A stretch of DNA of 64,000 nucleotides, taken from NCBI GenBank assembly GCA_965204705.1, contig OZ242006.1, positions 4,092,001 to 4,156,000 on the forward strand. The letters are read 5' to 3'. The notes beneath the pieces are model-generated. The model was not told where the DNA came from, made no database searches, and saw only the letters and a list, made by a program, of their open reading frames with translations. Made by a program: the position numbers and the translations under genes. Positions 25,702-34,622 of the stretch are shown piece by piece. The stretch comes from Bin5 sp965204705. Lineage in GTDB: Bacteria; Chloroflexota; Anaerolineae; Caldilineales; Caldilineaceae. Positions within the stretch are counted from its first letter, which is position 1. Every line of letters begins with the position of its first letter.

Positions 25702-26852
25702 CTACAGAAAGAAAGCTGGAGTTCTTCGGTGGAGGCTGGCGCCAGGTCGAACCCGAGCAGGAGGAGAAATCCCCCGTCATCGACGCCCACTCCCACATTT
25801 TCCGCCGCTTTGCCACCGGCTCCGGCGCGGCCAGCGCAGCCCTCACACTCAAGCTGTGGCAGTACCATCTGCGCGACTTCACCGACTTCTGGCGCAAGGA
25901 GGACGGCGCGCGCGTCAAAGAGCCGCTGCTCGACTTCCCTTCCGACGACATTAACGCCATGCCCGATGTCGGCTTCCGCTTCGGCAGATACGGGCAGGCC
26001 GAGCTCACAGTGGACGGCGTCGACTACGTCATGCAGTTCTATCCGCCCAGCCTCGAGAACCTAGAGGCGACCCCGGAGAGGATGATCGCCGAGATGGAGG
26101 TCGCCGGCGTGGAGCGCGGCGTGCTCCAGAGCGATCACGTCTACGGCGCCAACATCAACCAGTACTACGCCGAGGCGATGCGCCGCTACCCCGACCGCTT
26201 CATCGCGCTGGCACAGATACGGGAAACCGAGGCCGATCAAGCGGAGGAGCTGGCGCGACTTGAACACGCGGTCTCGGAGCAGGGCTGCACGGGTCTCTAT
26301 TTCAGTGTGGAGCTGTTCGCTTTACGGGGCTACGTCGATCGGATCGACGACGCCAAGTTCGAGCCGCTGTGGCAGCTGGTGCGCCGCCTGGAGATTCCCA
26401 TCTTCTGGTATATCGACGCGCGCAAACAGGATCGGGTAGCAGGCTTCATGGAGCGCGTCGATGAGTTGAGCCGCTGGGCACAGGCCCATCCGGATATACC
26501 ATCGGTTATCACGCATGGCCTGGTGCCAGCCGCCATCATCCACGAAATCGGCATCCCCGACGAGGTAGTCGCGTTGCTGAAGCGGCCCAACATGAGCGCC
26601 GAGATCCTGATGCCGGCCAAGTGGCCCGAATATCCTTACCCCGAGGGTCAGGAGATGCTCGAATGGCTATGCGAACAAGTCGGCGTGGAGAAGCTGATGT
26701 GGGGCTCGGACATGCCTTACAGCGGCGGCTTCTGGTGCACCTATAAAGAGGCCGTGGACTACATCCGCCTGCACTGCGACTTCCTCTCGACCGCGGAAAA
26801 GAACCTGATCCTAGGCGGCAACGCGGCCCGCATGTTTGAAATCGACGTGTAG
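25698..26852 (+). CDS. Amidohydrolase-2 family metal-dependent hydrolase
   Basis: About 384 residues, TIM-barrel hydrolase of the ACMSD/amidohydrolase_2 family. The metal-binding HxH is in VIDAHSHIFRR (about residues 27-37), a barrel histidine is in VITHGLVP (about 272-279) and the conserved aspartate is in WGSDMPYSGGFW (about 335-346). ATG 25698 overlaps the stop of the SDR gene; the longer frame from 25608 would overlap that gene by about 90 nt. Members decarboxylate or hydrolyse lactones and aromatic or sugar acids. The substrate here is unknown. Confidence 0.88.
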   Translation: MTTERKLEFFGGGWRQVEPEQEEKSPVIDAHSHIFRRFATGSGAASAALTLKLWQYHLRDFTDFWRKEDGARVKEPLLDFPSDDINAMPDVGFRFGRYGQAELTVDGVDYVMQFYPPSLENLEATPERMIAEMEVAGVERGVLQSDHVYGANINQYYAEAMRRYPDRFIALAQIRETEADQAEELARLEHAVSEQGCTGLYFSVELFALRGYVDRIDDAKFEPLWQLVRRLEIPIFWYIDARKQDRVAGFMERVDELSRWAQAHPDIPSVITHGLVPAAIIHEIGIPDEVVALLKRPNMSAEILMPAKWPEYPYPEGQEMLEWLCEQVGVEKLMWGSDMPYSGGFWCTYKEAVDYIRLHCDFLSTAEKNLILGGNAARMFEIDV

Positions 26853-27251
26853 CGGAGAGGGAAGCTCCTGAGCGCTGGTCACCAGTCGTCCAATTGTGGC
26901 ATTCAACTGCGTGATTGGACATATCGATTTCAATTGAGGGAAATCGCTTTGCGACCTCAAACGAAGATGCACAAAGAAGGCGGCCACGAACGGTTGCACA
27001 GCTGTGCAGTCAAGTATTGACTTCTTCAGGCTGAGTCACTTGAAAAGAGAATCAGGCAATGGCTGGCGATCCGGGCTGCGCGCAGCATACGGTCTGGCGA
27101 TGTGATAGAGGTGCTGGCCGAATTGATGGCGTTCAGAGGCGTGCCCGACCCTATTTGCTCGGACAACGGGCCGGAGTTTACGGCCCGGGCTGTCCACGAG
27201 TGGCTTGGGCGGGTGGGAGCCAGGACGCTCTTATTAGGAAGGAAATTCAAA
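26853..27251. other. Gap with transposase remnant
   Basis: About 400 bp between the amidohydrolase and the serine hydrolase. Apart from the transposase fragment at 27048-27236, I see no gene or structured signal. Confidence 0.5.
27048..27236 (+). pseudogene. IS3-type transposase (OrfB integrase domain) fragment
   Basis: An open segment encodes an internal piece of a DDE integrase-type transposase: the readable part runs RQWLAIRAARSIRSGDVIEV, then CSDNGPEFTARAVHEW and LGRVGARTL. SDNGPEF contains the second catalytic aspartate of IS3-family OrfB proteins. The piece has no start and stops matching where the family would continue with the EPGSPWENGY-like segment. It runs in frame into the next gene's leader, so a longer fused frame exists but is not meaningful. 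Confidence 0.75.
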
Positions 27252-28811
27252 ATGAATAACTCAGATTGTGTTAACTGCACTTCCACGTCCAATGCATCTA
27301 TAAACTGGCCTACAGAAGATTGGCAAACCTCAACGCCAGAGTATCAAGGAATGGATTCCGAACGCCTGGTGGAATTACTAAGCTTTTACCGGCAAAACAA
27401 TATGAACATTCATAGCATGTTGATCATTCGAAACGGCAATATCGGACTGGATGCTAGCTTTTATCCAATCACCCCGGGTGGGACTGTCCATGATTTGGCT
27501 TCTGTTACTAAGAGTATTACATCGGTTCTAATCGGTATTGCTATTGAGCAGGGTTTTATTGAAAGTGTCGAACAGCCCCTGTTGCTTTTTTTCCCAGAAC
27601 GTACCATTGCCAATCTCGATGCTAATAAAGAAAAGATAACCATAGAAAACCTGCTCACCATGACTTCCGGTTTTAGTTGTGGATATCGACCAGGAGAAAA
27701 AGAACATAATGAGATGTTCACAAGTGAAGATTGGGTGCAGTTTGTGTTGGATTTGCCCATGGCCAGGGGACCGGGCCAAGAGTATGCTTATTGCAGTGGA
27801 AACTCACATTTGCTCTCGGCGATCCTGACAAAGGCAACAGGAATGAGCATGCTCGATTTTGCGCAGAAACACCTTTTTGCTCCGCTTGGCATTAATGAGG
27901 TTATCTGGCCTCCAGACCCTCAGGGAATAACCAGAGGTTGGGGGGATCTGCATCTGCATCCTCGCGATCTGGCTAAGATAGGGTACCTGTACCTGAACAA
28001 TGGACTCTGGGAGGGGAAACAGTTATTGAATGCAGCATGGGTAGAAAAATCAACACAAACCCAAGTTGATCGTGCGGTAAAGACGAATAGCTTCATCCGT
28101 CCAGGTCGCGATTATGGATATGGTTGGCACCTCGTTTCAGAAGGGCCTTTTTCTGGAATGTACTATGCTGCCGGTCGTGGTGGGCAATCGCTTCATGTTT
28201 TGCCAGACGCAAATATCGTAACGGTTATCACTGGTGGAGAGAATGGGTTGTTGGAATATGATGGAGAAAAAATTAGTGAATTTATATTGTCGATATCAGA
28301 TCAGGCATTACCGAAAAATCAAGAAGGTAATGAGAATCTTCAACAGAAGACAGAAGCGATCACAGCCGCGCCGTCTCCCGAACAAATATATTTGCCAGAA
28401 ATAGCGCAAATCATATCAGGGGAAGTATTTATTCTTGATGAAAACTTTCTTAACTTCAAGACAATTTCTTTGAGTTTCAATGGTCAAGAAGAGGCGGAAG
28501 TCAGGTTTTCTATGACTGATCCCACATCCGGAAAATTCAAGCAACTTGTGGCGCCAATACTCACACAACTTGTGGCGCCAATGAGGTTGGATGGTATCTA
28601 CACCATCGTTCCTGGACGATTTGGGCTGTCTACGGGAATAAAAGGAAACTGGGATACAAATGGTGATTTTCTCTTAACCATAGATGAGATGGCCGATATC
28701 AACCTATTCGAACTCAGAATGTCATTTGAAGCGGATAAAGTAACGATTGTGCTGAATGAGAAGACAGGACTCATCGTTAATGAAACATTTGAAGGCGTAC
28801 GACAGAACTAG
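27252..28811 (+). CDS. Serine hydrolase, beta-lactamase class C-like (S12)
   Basis: About 519 residues. Catalytic SxxK is in SVTKSITS (about residues 80-87), YxN-type motif in YCSGN (about 178-182) and the third motif is probably in AGRGGQSLHV. After about residue 350 a second domain follows, separated by a polar linker (NQEGNENLQQKTEAITA), perhaps a lipocalin-like beta domain as in other S12 esterases. Base composition is clearly AT-richer than every neighbour, and a transposase fragment abuts its 5' side, so recent transfer is likely. GGAAGG sits before ATG 27252. No signal peptide is obvious. Esterase, peptidase or beta-lactamase activity cannot be separated here. Confidence 0.85.
   Translation: MNNSDCVNCTSTSNASINWPTEDWQTSTPEYQGMDSERLVELLSFYRQNNMNIHSMLIIRNGNIGLDASFYPITPGGTVHDLASVTKSITSVLIGIAIEQGFIESVEQPLLLFFPERTIANLDANKEKITIENLLTMTSGFSCGYRPGEKEHNEMFTSEDWVQFVLDLPMARGPGQEYAYCSGNSHLLSAILTKATGMSMLDFAQKHLFAPLGINEVIWPPDPQGITRGWGDLHLHPRDLAKIGYLYLNNGLWEGKQLLNAAWVEKSTQTQVDRAVKTNSFIRPGRDYGYGWHLVSEGPFSGMYYAAGRGGQSLHVLPDANIVTVITGGENGLLEYDGEKISEFILSISDQALPKNQEGNENLQQKTEAITAAPSPEQIYLPEIAQIISGEVFILDENFLNFKTISLSFNGQEEAEVRFSMTDPTSGKFKQLVAPILTQLVAPMRLDGIYTIVPGRFGLSTGIKGNWDTNGDFLLTIDEMADINLFELRMSFEADKVTIVLNEKTGLIVNETFEGVRQN
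28542..28582 (+). repeat. In-frame direct repeat in the serine hydrolase gene
   Basis: The 17-bp word CAACTTGTGGCGCCAAT occurs at 28542-28558 and again at 28566-28582, a 24-bp period that encodes QLVAPILT followed by QLVAP. It looks like a local slippage duplication. Confidence 0.8.
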
Positions 28812-28895
28812 ACTGTGATTGCCCATATTGTAGGCTGTCTGAAAACGCGGTTCTTGGGCCAATTTCTTTCGGCGACGGTATATGAGGGAGAGATT

Positions 28896-29238
28896 GGGTG
28901 CAGTCCAATTTTGGGGGAGAGTGGGCAGGCACAAGGCCTGCCCCTACCGTGGTTACGGCAGACGGCTTCACGGCACGACGTGGGTGGGCGACCGGTGGCA
29001 TAGACAGTACGCCGGCGACGCGGCGCCAACGTGGCATGGTGTTGGGGGGGCGTTGCGGGGGGAATCCCCCCGCACAAGGGAGGGCCGAAGGCCCGACCGC
29101 ACAAATGCGAGGAGTGAGTGAAGAGGAGTGAGGAGTGAGTGACACCCCCTGTTCTGCTGGAAAGTGCAACTGAAACTGACCGTGGCCTGGTTGCAACAAG
29201 AGGTAAATGAGAGTTCACCCCCATTTTGGACTGCACCC
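28896..29238 (+). mobile_element. MITE-like element, copy B
   Basis: A 343-bp element in the same orientation as copy A (8653-8981). The left end GGGTGCAGTCCAATTTTGG and the reverse complement of the right end GGGTGCAGTCCAAAATGG share the first 13 bases exactly. The flanks GAGAGATT (28888-28895) and GATAGATT (29239-29246) agree at seven of eight positions, an 8-bp target duplication with one change. The first 180 or so internal bases are nearly identical to copy A; the middle has diverged. No coding capacity. Confidence 0.78.
29045..29100 (+). repeat. 56-bp palindromic core repeat (in MITE copy B)
   Basis: Matches 8803-8858 essentially base for base, with both internal hairpins intact. Confidence 0.85.
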
Positions 29239-29254
29239 GATAGATTTATCGTGC

Positions 29255-29283
29255 TTGACTCCCTGTCTTTGACATGTTATGGT
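29255..29283 (+). promoter_or_regulatory. Sigma70-type promoter upstream of Opp-type operon
   Basis: TTGACT (29255-29260), 17-bp spacer, TATGGT (29278-29283), in an AT-rich stretch beginning 16 bp after the right end of MITE copy B. An overlapping alternative uses TTGACA at 29269. Confidence 0.5.
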
Positions 29284-29606
29284 ATATATTATAGTAGAAA
29301 TTCACCCTAAGGATGACTAGCCGAGACGGCGGCGCCTGATCAGGAATCTGCCAGCAGTGGTGGCGCGAATGCTGGACATCCGGATGACGATGATCACGAG
29401 TGCGATCTGGATGTTCATCGAGCGGTTTGGCTGTTCCTGCCCGCAGTGGAATTCCTCGCAGTGTTCAACGTAAGTGGGAGGCCTACTCATCCTTGAGGTC
29501 CCGCCCTTACGTTCATCATATCGCTCCGCTTTCGGTCGACATTGGCCTTCTCACGTGTAGTTACTCCGAACAATCCCAAGACATTTTCAGAGAGGAGGGA
29601 CACGAG

Positions 29607-31292
29607 ATGAACAACAAGCAGTGGCAACTCACGCTTATCGTCATGCTGGTGACGCTCGGCATGGTCATGGCCGCCTGCGCACCGACCGAGCCTGCTGCGG
29701 ACACCACATCCGGAGAAGAAGCCGCGCTCACCACAACGGATGAGGATGCTGAACGCGTGATCCGCGTGGGCTTCCGTTCCAATTGGGCCCAAGGGTTCAA
29801 CATTTTTCCCTATCCTACCTATAAGGCCCAGGGCGACATAGAGCCCTACTTCTATATGCCGTTGCTCCTCCACAACAGAGATTTCGAGGCGGTGCCGTGG
29901 CTGGCGAAGGACTGGGAACTCACGGAGAACTGCGACGCCGCCACCTTCTACCTGTATGAAGATGCCCAATGGTCCGACGGCACCCCGCTTACCTCAGCAG
30001 ACGTCAAGTATACGTTCGAAATGTTGTCCCATCCCGACGTCATGAACCGGAACTATGGGTGGGTCGGCGAGCAGGAATACGTGAAAGGTGAAGCCGACGA
30101 GATCGTGGGCATCGTGATGGTGGATGACCACACGGTCCGCTTTGACATGCAAGAGGGCAGAAACAACTGCACGCCCCACCACGAGGAGTACGGCCCCAGG
30201 GTGGGCATTGTTCCCAAGCACATCTTTGAGAAGTTTCCCCTGGAAACCCTCATCACCGGCGAGAATCCCGAGTCGATGAATCCCACCGTGGTGAGCGGCC
30301 CCTTCCGTCTGGGCGACATAGAGAGGGATGTGTTCTTCGAAGCTGTTGCGGTCGATGACTGGTGGGGCGCGAAGTACTTCGGCGAACCCAAGGTGGACAA
30401 GATCATTGCCATCACCATGGAACACGAAGCGCAGCTGCCGGCTCTGGTCGCTGGCGACCTGGATGTCACCCAGTACCTGCAGGTGAGCGACATCGAAGGC
30501 CTGGAAGGCAATCCCGACCTGAAGATCCTCGTGGACGAATCCCTGGGGATGCTTGGGATTCAGTTCAATCGCCGGCCCGGGTCCCTGCCGGACAAGATCC
30601 GCTACGCGATGGAATTCGCCACCGACCGCGACGCCATCGTCGCCGCCCACACGCTGGGCCATGGCAGCAAGACCTACAGTTGGATGGCCAACGAAGGAGC
30701 CTATCGAGCCGAGGACATGGAGTGGCGCGAGTACGACCCCGAAATGGCGAAGCAGTTGATCCAGGAAGCCATCGACGCGGGCGAATGGGATGCCGACCGC
30801 ACCATCATCTTCCTCGATGACGCTGAAAAGCCCATCTGGAACCTGTGGATTGACATGATGAGCGAGGTGGGATTGAACGTCGAGATGGAGATCGTCGGCC
30901 TGGCCTTCCCTGACAAACTGCTCGCTGGCGAATACGACGTTAGCGAAGGGGGGGGCGGAACCGTTCGGGGATATAGCCTCCGAGCCTGTTACTACTTCCA
31001 TCGACCACTTGGTAGGAATTATGAGAATACCGGCTGGTACGACGAGGAATTCGGCACCTTGTGCAAGGAAGCCCGGGCCACGCTCAATGATGAAGTACGC
31101 ACGCAAAACCTCGCCAGGGCCACCAAAATCTGGTACGACTATGGTCCCTGGATCACCTTCTCCACCAATATGCGCGTGTGGGGCACGCGATCCAATATCT
31201 GCGGTGTCGTTCCCAACACCACAACTGGGCTGGTGCACCGCGGCGGTGCAGACTATGGCCTCTTAGACTGGTACATCTGCGATGAGGGCTAG
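29607..31292 (+). CDS. ABC transporter substrate-binding lipoprotein, family 5 (Opp/Dpp type)
   Basis: About 561 residues. Sec lipoprotein signal: NKQWQLTLIVMLVTLGMV followed by the lipobox MAAC (cysteine near residue 24). The mature part has family-5 landmarks: LAKDWELTENCDAATFYL, QWSDGTPLTSADVKYTFE (about 125-142) and PTVVSGPFRL (about 230-239). ATG 29607 has a perfect AGGAGG eight nucleotides upstream. It starts an operon with two permeases. Family-5 binders in glycan-using bacteria often carry oligosaccharides rather than peptides; the ligand is unknown. Confidence 0.92.
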   Translation: MNNKQWQLTLIVMLVTLGMVMAACAPTEPAADTTSGEEAALTTTDEDAERVIRVGFRSNWAQGFNIFPYPTYKAQGDIEPYFYMPLLLHNRDFEAVPWLAKDWELTENCDAATFYLYEDAQWSDGTPLTSADVKYTFEMLSHPDVMNRNYGWVGEQEYVKGEADEIVGIVMVDDHTVRFDMQEGRNNCTPHHEEYGPRVGIVPKHIFEKFPLETLITGENPESMNPTVVSGPFRLGDIERDVFFEAVAVDDWWGAKYFGEPKVDKIIAITMEHEAQLPALVAGDLDVTQYLQVSDIEGLEGNPDLKILVDESLGMLGIQFNRRPGSLPDKIRYAMEFATDRDAIVAAHTLGHGSKTYSWMANEGAYRAEDMEWREYDPEMAKQLIQEAIDAGEWDADRTIIFLDDAEKPIWNLWIDMMSEVGLNVEMEIVGLAFPDKLLAGEYDVSEGGGGTVRGYSLRACYYFHRPLGRNYENTGWYDEEFGTLCKEARATLNDEVRTQNLARATKIWYDYGPWITFSTNMRVWGTRSNICGVVPNTTTGLVHRGGADYGLLDWYICDEG

Positions 31293-31334
31293 TCGCGCCC
31301 GAATTGGGTTTGTGTAGAATCTGATTGGTAGGGG

Positions 31335-31368
31335 TAGGGGCATGGGGATGTTAGTCCTCGTGCCCCTA
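31335..31368 (+). promoter_or_regulatory. Intercistronic hairpin between binding protein and permease
   Basis: TAGGGGCA (31335-31342) pairs with TGCCCCTA (31361-31368) over an 18-nt loop, just before the permease start. Same position as the hairpins in the other four importer operons. Confidence 0.55.
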
Positions 31369-31388
31369 TGCCCGCCGCAGGGGGTCTG

Positions 31389-32393
31389 ATGACGACTTAC
31401 ATCATCCGGCGCATATGGCTCATCTTCCCGATCCTTTTCATTATTACCGTCGTCAACTTCGGACTGATGCACCTCGCGCCCGGTGATCCCACCCAATTCA
31501 TGTTGCCGCCCGATATTGCGTTCGAACACATAGAAATCACGATTGACGGACATGGCTACAAATATGAGGCAAAAGAGGGGTACGAGGACTACCTTAAGGA
31601 GAAGTTAGGGCTGGACAAACCTATCCACGTGCAGTACCTCCGCTGGCTGTGGAACCTATCCCAGGGCAACTTTGGCCGCTCGATGATTGATCAAGCGGAC
31701 GTGTTCGAGGAGATGGTCCGCAGACTACCGGTGACGCTGAGGTTGACGGTAACCTCCCTGGCGGTCAGCCTTGTGGTAGGACTTGGGCTGGGCGTCCTCT
31801 CAGCCCTCTACCAGTACTCGCTATTCGACGTCGTAACCACCGTCATCTCCTTCCTCTTCCTCAGCTTGCCCGGTTTCTTCTTCCTGCTTCTGGCCATATG
31901 GGTGTTTGCCTTGAAGCTCAACTGGCTCCCCGCAAGCGGAATGTATTCCGTAGGTGGCGACAGAGGGCTGTGGGATAGCCTCACGCACATGATCCTGCCG
32001 GTCACGGTGCTCGGGCTGGGTGGTTCCGCCGGTTTCATCCGCTTTGCACGCACGAGCATGTTGGAGGTGATGGGCGAGGACTACGTGCGCACGGCGCAGG
32101 CCAAAGGACTCCCGGATCGTGTCGTGATCATGCGCCATGCCTTCCGCAACGCGCTCATGCCGATCGTGACGATCATCAGCTACCGGCTACCGGCCCTGTT
32201 TGCCGGCTCGGTGCTGGTAGAACGCTTGGCAAACTGGCCGGGCATCGGTCGCTGGGTGCTCGACGCTGCACTGTCGAAAGACTACCCCGTTATGATGGCC
32301 AACGTGATCGTCATCGCCATCCTGACGCTGATCGCAAATTTGATCGCCGACATCGCCTACGCGTTTGTCGATCCTCGTATCGCCTATAAATAA
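31389..32393 (+). CDS. ABC transporter permease, DppB/OppB type
   Basis: About 334 residues, six membrane segments. N-terminal MTTYIIRRIWLIFPILFIITVVNFGLMHLAPGDP-type helix, and the EAA-like loop DRVVIMRHAFRNALMPIVTIISYRLPALF (about 240-268). ATG 31389 follows AGGGGG; the frame extends to 31368 without support. Its last codons and stop lie inside a 25-bp tandem repeat (32372-32421). Confidence 0.93.
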   Translation: MTTYIIRRIWLIFPILFIITVVNFGLMHLAPGDPTQFMLPPDIAFEHIEITIDGHGYKYEAKEGYEDYLKEKLGLDKPIHVQYLRWLWNLSQGNFGRSMIDQADVFEEMVRRLPVTLRLTVTSLAVSLVVGLGLGVLSALYQYSLFDVVTTVISFLFLSLPGFFFLLLAIWVFALKLNWLPASGMYSVGGDRGLWDSLTHMILPVTVLGLGGSAGFIRFARTSMLEVMGEDYVRTAQAKGLPDRVVIMRHAFRNALMPIVTIISYRLPALFAGSVLVERLANWPGIGRWVLDAALSKDYPVMMANVIVIAILTLIANLIADIAYAFVDPRIAYK

Positions 32394-32421
32394 GCTTCCT
32401 CGTATCGCCCATAAATGAGCT
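32372..32421 (+). repeat. 25-bp tandem duplication at the permease stop
   Basis: The unit TCCTCGTATCGCC..AAGCT-like at 32372-32396 is repeated at 32397-32421 with two substitutions. The first copy contains the permease TAA stop; the second lies wholly downstream. Confidence 0.75.
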
Positions 32422-32549
32422 GCAGATCTCGCGAGGACACCGATGAGATCCTTCGCTGCGTTCAGGATGACGGGCGCAGGCCTCATTTCCGGCCTGGACA
32501 ACGCTGCACAGCTGCGTGAGATACTCGGCATGGACTGGGGCTCACCATT

Positions 32550-33485
32550 ATGACCAAACGTACAGAGATATTGGAACGACCTTCCTTAAAGCGCGATCAA
32601 CCCTCTGCCAGCGACGACGCCGCGTTGACGCGCCGACAGGGCCTGTTTCAGTCTCGCGCCTGGAAGGACTATCTGCGCAATCGTTTCGGCGTCCTCGGCG
32701 CGATCATGATCGGCGCGCTGTTGGTCGTCACGCTGGCTGCGCCTCTGGTCACGAGCTTTGAGCCTTCCGCAACCGACGCGTACAACCTGGTCAAACCGCC
32801 GAGCAGCGAACACTGGCTGGGTACGGACGCGATCGGCAGAGACATGTGGTCCCGCGTCGTCTATGGCGGGCGCATTTCCCTGCTGGTCGGTGCGCTGGGG
32901 GTGATACTGCAGACTGTCATCGGCACGATCATGGGCGCCATATCGGGCTTCTTCGGCGGCTGGGTGGATAACCTGATCCAGCGCCTCGTCGAGGTGATGC
33001 AGGTATTTCCCGATTTCATGATGCTCCTGATCATGGTATCCTTGCTGGGACCCAGCCTGGTCAATCTGTTTATTGCCATTGCACTCCTGAATTGGCACGG
33101 TGTGTGCCGCTTGATTCGAGGCCAGATCCTGACAGTGCGGGAAGAGGACTACATCCTGGCTGCCCGATCCGTCGGGGTAGACAACCGTCGCATAATCTTG
33201 CGGCACATCCTGCCGAACCTGTCCGGCATCATCCTGGTCAGCATGGTGACCAGCATCGGCGGCTTCATCCTGCTCGAAGCCAGCCTCAGCTTTGTCGGCC
33301 TGGGTGTGCAGCCTCCGACGCCAAGCTGGGGAAACCTGATCTTTCAGGCCAATAACCTGGTCGTTCTGCAGATCCGTCCCTGGCTCTGGATACCGCCAGG
33401 CGTTGCCGTGATCCTTTGTGTGCTTGGCTTCAACTTCATTGGCGACGCGCTGCGTGATGTCTTCGATCCCCTTCGACAGCAATAG
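32550..33485 (+). CDS. ABC transporter permease, DppC/OppC type
   Basis: About 311 residues. N-terminal cytoplasmic segment then a first helix near 49-70, the family motif HWLGTDAIGRDMWSRVVYGGR (about 91-111) and the EAA-like loop NRRIILRHILPNLSGIILVSMVTSIGGFI (about 212-240), ending GDALRDVFDPLRQQ. Partner of the DppB-type permease 156 nt upstream. No ATPase genes follow; the next gene encodes a PHP protein. Confidence 0.93.
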   Translation: MTKRTEILERPSLKRDQPSASDDAALTRRQGLFQSRAWKDYLRNRFGVLGAIMIGALLVVTLAAPLVTSFEPSATDAYNLVKPPSSEHWLGTDAIGRDMWSRVVYGGRISLLVGALGVILQTVIGTIMGAISGFFGGWVDNLIQRLVEVMQVFPDFMMLLIMVSLLGPSLVNLFIAIALLNWHGVCRLIRGQILTVREEDYILAARSVGVDNRRIILRHILPNLSGIILVSMVTSIGGFILLEASLSFVGLGVQPPTPSWGNLIFQANNLVVLQIRPWLWIPPGVAVILCVLGFNFIGDALRDVFDPLRQQ

Positions 33486-33699
33486 TCTCGCTCATTTGCT
33501 CGTTGATCTCTTGTAAGGTTACCTGGACCCGCACTTCCGCTACGACTGAGCACCGAAACGAAAGGATTTCCTACAGTGAGCGTGCCCCCAAGTCGTATCC
33601 GAGCCCAGGTGGACGCAGGCAACCTCTCAGCGAACTCTTTGTCATCGACGGGCTCAACACAATTCGAGTAGAATCACAGCAGGTAAGGAGATTAACCTC

Positions 33700-34527
33700 G
33701 TGAGAAGAGCAGATCTGCACGTCCATACTCATGCGTCCTCCGACGCATCGTTTGACCCGGAGGAGGTCTTCAGCATTGCCATGGCGCGCGGACTGACGGC
33801 CGTGACCTTCAGCGACCACGACACCATCGATAGCATCGCGGAAGGCCAACGGCTCTCGACCGTATACGACGTGACCTTTTTGCCCGGCATCGAGATCACA
33901 AGTTCGTGGCGCGGGGAACCGGCCCACGTTTTGGGCTTTTTCCGCGATGGTCCGCTTTCTTCTCTGGAAGGTTTTCTGGCCGATGAAATCTGGTCGGTGA
34001 GAAGAAAGTACAGTCTCGCCATGCTGGAATATCTGCAGGGGAAAGGCACAAAGGTGACCATCGCTGAATACGACGCCGAGGTGAAGGCTCAGGAAAATTC
34101 CGAGTCGACAGCATTATATGAGCTGCTGCTGAAAAAAGGCGTTGTGTCGAATCAAAAAGAGTTCATGGCCTTGCGGGAGGAGTCCGGCGTCCGGGTTCTC
34201 CACCCACCGATGCCGGAGGTAATTCTGGCTATTCACGAGGCCGGCGGCATTGCCGTGGTAGCTCATCCCGGCCACGACACGGGCGTCGTTTTCACTTTCG
34301 ACGAAGAGAATATCGCTGCCCTGGCTGACGAAGGACTCGACGGTGTCGAGGTGTTCCATCCCGCGCACACCAAGGCCCAAGAGGACGACTATGTACGGAT
34401 ATCAGATCGCCTCGGACTGGTCAAGACCGGTGGTTCGGACATGCACATACCGCGCCCGGAGCCCCAAAAGATGGTCGGCGGCACGTATTGTGATTGGGAT
34501 GGGGTGCTCCAGTACCTGGAAGGCTAG
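33700..34527 (+). CDS. PHP-domain metal-dependent phosphoesterase
   Basis: About 275 residues, with all four PHP motifs visible: DLHVHTHAS (residues 5-13), SDHDT (about 38-42), E in PGIEITS (about 66-72) and the distal H in VVAHPGHDTG (about 187-196) plus GGSDMH (about 245-250). GTG 33700 has AAGGAG nine nucleotides upstream. Relatives hydrolyse phosphate esters, for example of nucleotides or histidinol phosphate. It may be co-transcribed with the upstream permeases, though the 214-nt gap leaves this open. Confidence 0.88.
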   Translation: MRRADLHVHTHASSDASFDPEEVFSIAMARGLTAVTFSDHDTIDSIAEGQRLSTVYDVTFLPGIEITSSWRGEPAHVLGFFRDGPLSSLEGFLADEIWSVRRKYSLAMLEYLQGKGTKVTIAEYDAEVKAQENSESTALYELLLKKGVVSNQKEFMALREESGVRVLHPPMPEVILAIHEAGGIAVVAHPGHDTGVVFTFDEENIAALADEGLDGVEVFHPAHTKAQEDDYVRISDRLGLVKTGGSDMHIPRPEPQKMVGGTYCDWDGVLQYLEG

Positions 34528-34622
34528 ACCCTTGTGAAGGTTCAAAGGCAGTTCCCCAGGTGGCGAGTCTCTCGGTCGGTCAGAAACAGGGCGTCGACCA
34601 GCGGCTCGCCCTGCCTAGGCTC

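Larger units (their letters stand above)
28812..29606. other. 795-bp region with MITE copy B, promoter and leader
   Basis: Holds the repeat element (28896-29238), a promoter (29255-29283) and about 320 nt of leader before the Opp-type binding protein. No convincing gene is present; a long frame from 29400 that joins the binding protein lacks a ribosome site and a signal peptide in the right place. Confidence 0.5.

Noticed and set aside
27102..27251. Fusion of transposase fragment and serine hydrolase as one protein
   Set aside because: A chance open frame; the hydrolase has its own start with GGAAGG upstream and the base composition changes at the junction.
29400..29606. Upstream extension of the Opp-type binding protein
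   Set aside because: ATG 29607 has a perfect ribosome site and is followed directly by a lipoprotein signal; the extension has neither.
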